A stretch of DNA of 64,000 nucleotides from Anaeromyces robustus (Eukaryota > Neocallimastigomycota > Neocallimastigomycetes > Neocallimastigales > Neocallimastigaceae), in assembly GCA_002104895.1 (NCBI GenBank), contig MCFG01000032.1, positions 127,001 to 191,000 of the forward strand, in the 5' to 3' direction. A program made the translations under genes and the position numbers. Shown here piece by piece: positions 57,346-64,000 of this stretch. Under the pieces are notes generated by a model, which saw only the letters and a list, made by a program, of their open reading frames with translations, was not told where the DNA came from and ran no database searches. The first letter of the stretch is position 1. The number at the start of each line of letters is the position of its first letter.

Positions 57346-58626
57346 TAAATTTGAAATTATACATCATATATTAATAAAAAATAATCACAAATTTATTTTT
57401 TTTTTTTTTTATAAATTTCAATTTATTATTTTATTATTTTTTCTTTTTTTTTTTATAGTTATACACAAAAAGTTTTTGGTATCCATCATGTTTTTCCATA
57501 AATTAATTTTTTGCTTATTATAAGAAAAATAAATTTAAAAAATGTTAATAAAATATCGTTAAATTTTTTTATTCCTTTTTTTTATATTTATTTTTTTTTT
57601 AAAAAAAAAATAATAAAAAAAGTTATATAACTAATGACAAAATCAGACAAACAAGAAAATAAAAAAGCCTATATATATACAGATTATAAAAATATATCAT
57701 AGTTTACAATTTTAATTAATTTATAAAGTAAACATTTTTATATTAATTTATAAATTTTATAAAGTAAAAAAAAAAAATAAATTAAATATAAAGTTAAATA
57801 AAAATAAAAAAGATTATAACTGTCAAATATAATTACATGATATTTATTTATTATCTATTGATTTTTTTTTTTTTTAATTAAAATATAAATAATCCACATT
57901 ATATCATTTAATTTGTATTAACATATTGTTTTTTAAAAATATATACAATTAATAATAATAAATTATTAAATTAAAAGAAAGTTAATTAACTTTAATTAAT
58001 ATGCTTTTTTTTTTTTGTTGTTTAGTTTTTAATAAATATAAATATAAATAATAAATCAAAAAACAAATAAATTATTTTCTTAATTTTTTATTTTTTTTAA
58101 AAAAAATATATATATATATAAAAAAGTGAAAAAAAAAGATAAAATAAAATAAAAAATTTAAAGATATAATAATAATTAATTAAAAAAGATAATTCATTGT
58201 AAAACTAATATAGCGTTAATACTAAATTGGATAAAAAGAAAAAGAAACCAACAATAAAAAAATATTATTTATATAATAAAAAAGAATAAGAAAAAATATT
58301 TGAAACTTTTATAATTTTATTGATATTAAAGCTAAAATTAACCAAAACATATAATTAAGATAAAAGAAAAGTTCCATATTTTTGTAAGTATTAGATTTTT
58401 ATTAATTATATAATTATCATTTTTTATTTAATAACTTATAAAAAAATACCTATAAAATTCTAACAAAATATTTACATTCATATAATAAAAAGTATTGAAG
58501 TATGACTTTGTTTTTTTCATTTTATTAAAATAGTATATTATAATATATCCTTGTGAAAATCAACATTAGCAGCATAAATTATAAAATTTAATAATTATAT
58601 AATAAAATATTTATAATATATAACAA
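57346..58626. other. Intergenic region between Rictor and FAM72 genes
   Basis: AT-rich 3' flank and promoter region. No coding exon or RNA gene was seen. Confidence 0.5.
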
Positions 58627-59593
<967 letters not shown>

Positions 59594-60630
59594 ATTTTAG
59601 AGTTTCAAATCTTAATAATAAATATATTAGTTTTATTGAAAATAATATAATTAATGATGAAAATATATATATATATAAAACATTCAAACAAATAATATAT
59701 CATCTAAAACAATAAAAACAAATGATAAAACAAAACAACAAATATAAATCAAAAACAAAGAAATGAAAAAATGGAGAAAATAAAATAAAATAAAATAAAA
59801 AAACAACAGCAACAAAAACAAAACCAACAACAAAACCAATATAAAATAAAATAAAATAAAATCAAATAAAATGAAATAAAATCAAATAAATGAAATAAAA
59901 TAAATAAAATAAAGCAAAACAAACAAACAAAAAAAAAAAAAAAAAACAAAAATAAAAAAAAACAAAATTCTTGAAAAGTTATGAAGAAAACTGCAATATA
60001 TAAAAAAAATTATTAATAATTTATATATTATACTATATTATGTTAATATATATATATAGTTAATAATTATTGTTTTACTCTTATAAATAATAATAATATA
60101 ATAGATAAATATACAAATTTCAATAAAATATCATTATTATTTATTATTTGTATAAAGTATAAAATATTTAGCAAAAATCAAAAGCAGTCTTAAAAAAAAA
60201 AAATACGAATTAATACATTTTATTTAAAAATAATATATTATATTTTAATAATTATTAATCATACCCTTCATTATTTTTATTATAATTTTAATAAAAATAA
60301 ATAACATATTAATAATAAATAATAATATAAAATATTATCTAATTAACTTGTATTCATATATTTATTTATTTATTAATTAATTAATTTATTAATATATTTT
60401 ATTTATGAAAATAATAAATAAAAATATAAAAATTAAATAAAAAAAAACAAGTCTTTTGTTTTATTATTTCTAATTTAGAAATAATATAATATAAAAAAAT
60501 ATTGGAATAAATAATAAGGTGATTTAATTAAATTAAATTAATAAAAATATTTGAATGTAACAGAAGAGAATATGTTTGCACAAAATTATTGTAAAAATTA
60601 ATTATGAAGTATAAGGAAATAAAAAAAGAT
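59594..60630. other. Convergent intergenic region with A-rich, strand-asymmetric segment
   Basis: Between the stops of FAM72 (plus) and the MT-A70-like gene (minus). About 59700-59975 is A- and C-rich on the plus strand with little T, composed of AAAAT, AAAAC and CAACAAAA words. The rest is ordinary AT-rich sequence. The antisense Phe-rich ORF at 59749-59949 is an artefact. Confidence 0.6.
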
Positions 60631-62338
60631 TCATTCTATTTTTTGTACAATTGAAGTCCATCCCTTTCTTTTATAATTTTTTCTTCCAAATCTGTTATGA
60701 TATAAAAAAAATATTATAATTAAATGAATTATAAAATATTATTATTATTATTATTATTAAATGAATTATAAATTATTATTATTATTATAATTATTATTAT
60801 AATTATTATTATTATTATTATTATGTTCCCCTTACAATTCTAAAAGTCTTGTTCCTTTATTATTTGTAGGACTATATCTTGCTTGAGGTAATAATGTTTC
60901 AATTACTTTATATATGAATTCAGGTTTTTGTTCAGTTAATTCACCAGGTATTTTTGGCTTTATATAATCAAACTCACAATCAGGATTACGTTGATGACGT
61001 AATTCTACATCCCCTTCCTAAATATATTTATTTAATGATAAAAAAAAAAAAAAAATAAAAAATAATATATAATTTATAATTTATACTTAAATCAGTATAA
61101 TTATTTTATAATTATGCTTATTAATTATATTATTTATTTTATTTAAAAACTTAGAACCTACTTTTCTAAATATAAAACAAGTAATTTTTGATTTATTAAA
61201 GTATGTATATGGTTGTCTAGCAATTCTATTATTTACATATTTTTTAATCCATGTAAAGTTTTCCACATATTTAAAACCCCATTTATCACAGATTTCTAGT
61301 AATTTTGGAATATGTTCTTTTTCACACCATATAAATAGGAAACCTTCTTTAACTAAAGGAGATATTTTTAAAGTACCCTTTATATCAAGCCATTATATAT
61401 AGTAAATATTAAAAACAAATACTCAATTAATTATTGTTATTATTATTATAATTATTTTATTCTTATTCAATTTAATTTTTAATGATAAAAATATTTACAA
61501 ATTCTTCAATAGTAATTTTTCCTGGTGTCTTTTCTTCACCAGGAAGTAAAAGTGGAGGATCCATATATATAGCTTGAAAGTCTCGTCCTATTTTATGAAA
61601 ATCAAAATTAAAAATATCATCTTCAAAATATCTAAAATGATAATAATAAATAAAATAATAAAATAATAAAATAATAACAATTAACAATTACAATAATAAA
61701 AATAATAATAATAAAATTAATTGAAGAAGTATTTATTATAAAGATAATTTATTATTCTTTTATTATTTTTAATTATTATTTTTATTTCTATTAAAATACT
61801 ACTATTACCTAAAACCTTCAGATGGAACATATTTAGTTTCTGATAATGGTCTTATACTTTTTGACCAAGATCTAGATATTGGTAATGGTGGTATACGAAT
61901 ATAAGTTGGCAAGCTAGGATCAGTTGATCTATTGTAATAATAAAATATTTCATGTAAAAAAATATAATTTTTATGAATTTTGTATATATGTATAGTATGT
62001 AATTTTTGTAATATCACTAGATATTTATATATTAATAAATTGTATATATAAAAAACTTACGCTATTCTTCTTTTTACAGTAACATAATTACCGTTTCTAT
62101 CCTGCATTTGAATTTGCATAATTTTATACTTATTTAACAAATTCTCTCTTGAGAAATTAGCTGAATGATAGCTTCTTCTTTGTCTTTTATTATTATGTTC
62201 TCTTTCATCATCCCAAGCAAATTCATCATCAACATATAGATAATCACTTTTATCATTCAAAAATAATTATAATAAATTATTGTTAATAAATTATTATTAT
62301 ATAATAAATAAGTGTTAATTCTACTTAATAATAATAAA

Positions 62339-62403
<65 letters not shown>

Positions 62404-62453
62404 AAACGTTTTAAGGTATAAAACTATTTAATTATTTGAGTTTCCATAACCAT
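60631..62453 (-). CDS. MT-A70 family protein with DPPL motif (MTA9/METTL14-like), 7 exons, 308 aa
   Basis: Exons (minus strand): 62453-62425, 62246-62061, 61928-61809, 61631-61499, 61377-61162, 61017-60836, 60691-60631. Phases agree; total 927 nt. Exon 1 is least certain, since its donor GTTTTA is weak. A basic, charged N-terminus (about 1-70) precedes the MT-A70 fold: 'FQAIYMDPPLLLP' (DPPL at 136-139), 'GFLFIWCEKEHIPKLLEICD', 'WIKKYVNNRIARQ', 'SKITCFIFRK', 'KPEFIYKVIETLLP' and 'GTRLLELFGRKNYKRKGW'. Catalytic members need D-P-P-W; Leu in place of Trp, like EPPL in METTL14, suggests a non-catalytic partner subunit. Abundant 6-methyladenine in early-diverging fungi and the ciliate MTA1/MTA9 complex make DNA adenine methylation the likeliest pathway; mRNA m6A is the alternative. 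Confidence 0.85.
60736..60831 (-). repeat. Interrupted (ATT)n array in the last intron of the MT-A70-like gene
   Basis: ATT units on the plus strand, hence AAT in the minus-strand transcript, inside intron 60692-60835 and close to its donor side. Confidence 0.85.
62340..62401 (-). repeat. (ATT)n array in intron 1 of the MT-A70-like gene
   Basis: About 20 uninterrupted ATT units on the plus strand, read as AAT in the gene's sense strand. Confidence 0.9.
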
Positions 62454-62791
62454 TTTAAAATTATTGTTAATATTAATATTACTATTAAATATTTCATTAA
62501 GAATAGTTTTTATTAAATTATATGAAATTATTTATAACTTAATATTATTTTGTATAATTTTTATACTATTCATTTAAGTAACTATATTATTCAGTTATTA
62601 TTTTTATATAATTATTAATAATATTCTTTCAAGTAACTAAATTATTTAGTTATTATAAATATATATCATTTTTATACTATTTTGAGGTTTTTATAATTAA
62701 CATTGTATCTTTCTTTCTATTTTCTAAACCAATATTATTAAAATATAAATCCACATTTATAAATAAATTATATATAATAACTACTATAATA

Positions 62792-63573
62792 TTACTTTTC
62801 TTCATCTTCATCAATTGGGTCATAGAACTCCCAATCTTCCATATGAGCAATATCAGCATCTAAAGTTTCAGGAGTAAATGATGCTGTTCTTTTGAATAAT
62901 TCTTCATATTGTTCTTCCGTAAAATTCATGTCATTATCATCATTATTATTTTCATTTTCTTGCACACCTTCAGCATTATTTTTTTCTCTTTCTTTCTCTT
63001 TTTGTTCTGCAATTTCCTTTTTCAATTTTTCCATTTCTTCAAATTTTTTCATAATTGATTCAATGGTTTCTTCATCTTCAACATATCCAAGATACAAAGA
63101 AGAACTACATCATAAAATATTAAAAATAGAAAGAAAAAAATATAAAATTTAAAGTAAATGTATATAATATATTAAAAATTTTATTATATATGTTAATATC
63201 AATTTCAATATTTTTTATTAAAATATATAATTAATATTGGAGTAATAAATATTAATAATAAAACATTAATATTTGATATATGATTAATTATATGATAATT
63301 TACAATTATTTAAATAAATGTAAATTACTGTTTATTAAAATTATGAATATTTTATTTAAAAATATATATATAATTATAATTATCTTATTTATTAAATATA
63401 TATAATGTTTTACAATTAAATGAATTTAAAAATATATTAATTTAATATAATTTTAAATTCATTTAATTGTAAAACATTATATGTATTTAATAAATAACTT
63501 TTGCTAATTCTTTTTACCTAACATTTGTTGAAGATTTTCTCTTATTTCTACTTCTTAATGATCTTGTACTCAT
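62792..63573 (-). CDS. Small acidic protein of unknown function, 2 exons, 122 aa
   Basis: Exons: 63573-63518 and 63104-62792. GT/AG borders in phase join 'MSTRSLRSRNKRKSSTNV' to 'SSSLYLGYVEDEETIESIMK'; total 369 nt. The N-terminus is basic and Ser/Arg-rich, perhaps a nuclear signal. A charged helix (about 30-62, Lys/Glu-rich, likely coiled coil) follows, then an Asn/Asp linker, then 'FTEEQYEELFKRTASFTPET', which looks like a conserved short helical motif, and a very acidic tail 'PIDEDEEK'. No family was recognised; the style is that of a nuclear or chromatin-complex subunit. The 413-bp intron carries a near-perfect 47-bp inverted repeat. It lies 338 bp upstream of the MT-A70-like gene on the same strand. 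Confidence 0.75.
63385..63497. repeat. 47-bp inverted repeat with 19-nt loop
   Basis: The left arm (63385-63431) and the reverse complement of the right arm (63451-63497) match at 46 of 47 positions. Both carry the core AATGTTTTACAATTAAATGA. It sits inside the single intron of the small acidic-protein gene, just after the exon 1 donor in transcript order. It may be a stable RNA hairpin or a MITE-like insertion. Confidence 0.92.
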
Positions 63574-64000
63574 TGTATTAATTCAAATTTAATTATTATA
63601 AAATTCTTTTTTTTTTTTCCTTAAGTTATTATTAAATATTAAAAATGGATAATTTTAGAAAAATAAAAAATTATACAAAAACTTATAATGAATATAAAAT
63701 TTTTTAATTCAATTTTTAATGATAAATTATGGATATAATAAAAGTTATTAAATTAATTTTTTTTAGATTTAAAGAAAAAACTCATTAAATATTATAATTT
63801 TTTAAAAAAAATAAATTAATAATTATATTTATTAATCAAGTAAGAAAAAAAAAAAAGAACTTTTTATGAAAAAAAAAAAAAAAAAGGATTAATATATATG
63901 TGTCGAAACATAAATCTGTATAAATGAAAAATATTTAATATAAAAAAAAAATTTATTAAATTTTATAATATATTAAATTTTAGATTAAATATAAATAAAA
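63574..64000. other. 5' flank of the small acidic-protein gene
   Basis: AT-rich promoter-side sequence with poly-A runs near 63846-63892; no further gene up to the window end. Confidence 0.5.

Noticed and set aside
62057-62260. Start of the MT-A70-like protein at a TTG codon (62260)
   Set aside because: The exon begins after an AG acceptor at 62247; a short ATG exon at 62453-62425 joins in phase, though with a weak donor.

Overview
The window is nuclear DNA of a eukaryote, very probably a fungus, and most likely an anaerobic gut fungus (Neocallimastigomycota). This is inferred from extreme AT richness, long A/T homopolymers and (AAT)n/(AAAT)n tracts between genes, genes cut by many short AT-rich introns, a fungal-type Rictor (Tsc11/Ste20) with an N-terminal coiled coil, PNS1-type choline-transporter-like proteins with Tyr/Gln/Pro-rich tails, a fungal GATA factor, and one truncated gene that looks bacterial. 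Dictyostelids share the AT bias and AAT repeats but rarely have 25 introns in a gene. Species cannot be assigned.

Layout: positions 1-497 hold the 3' end of a gene with a bacterial-looking product. About 19 kb of near-empty AT-rich DNA follows, broken by one 147-aa ORF of unlike composition (5828-6271). A GATA zinc-finger gene lies at 19705-20748. Positions 21.9-23.6 kb hold a small mosaic: a tandemly duplicated tRNA-Tyr 5' half, a short ORF and decayed coding sequence, probably mobile-element debris. Perfect tandem and trinucleotide repeats follow at 24.1-24.6 kb. Three tandem, intronless choline-transporter-like genes occupy 25.5-33.1 kb.

From 34 kb the window is gene-dense and intron-rich. 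I rebuilt each gene by joining exons with GT/AG borders and consistent phase. On the minus strand, a 12-exon gene (34108-40770) encodes a 1612-aa Ser/Lys/Arg-Asp-rich protein that resembles AF4/FMR2 (AFF) super-elongation-complex scaffolds. On the plus strand follow a 7-exon FG nucleoporin with an N-terminal membrane segment (42887-47701), a 26-exon Rictor/Tsc11 gene (49345-57345), and a 5-exon FAM72 gene (58627-59593). Convergent to FAM72 on the minus strand are a 7-exon MT-A70 methyltransferase-like gene with DPPL in place of DPPW (60631-62453) and a 2-exon gene for a small acidic protein (62792-63573).

No operon-like system is visible. These are housekeeping, signalling and nuclear genes: TORC2 signalling, nuclear pore, transcription elongation, and nucleic-acid methylation or uracil repair. 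The strongest leads are the membrane-anchored FG nucleoporin, the AFF-like scaffold, the probably non-catalytic MT-A70 protein beside a fungal FAM72, the duplicated tRNA-Tyr half, and the one-way orientation of (AAT)n arrays in introns, some reaching the 3' splice site.
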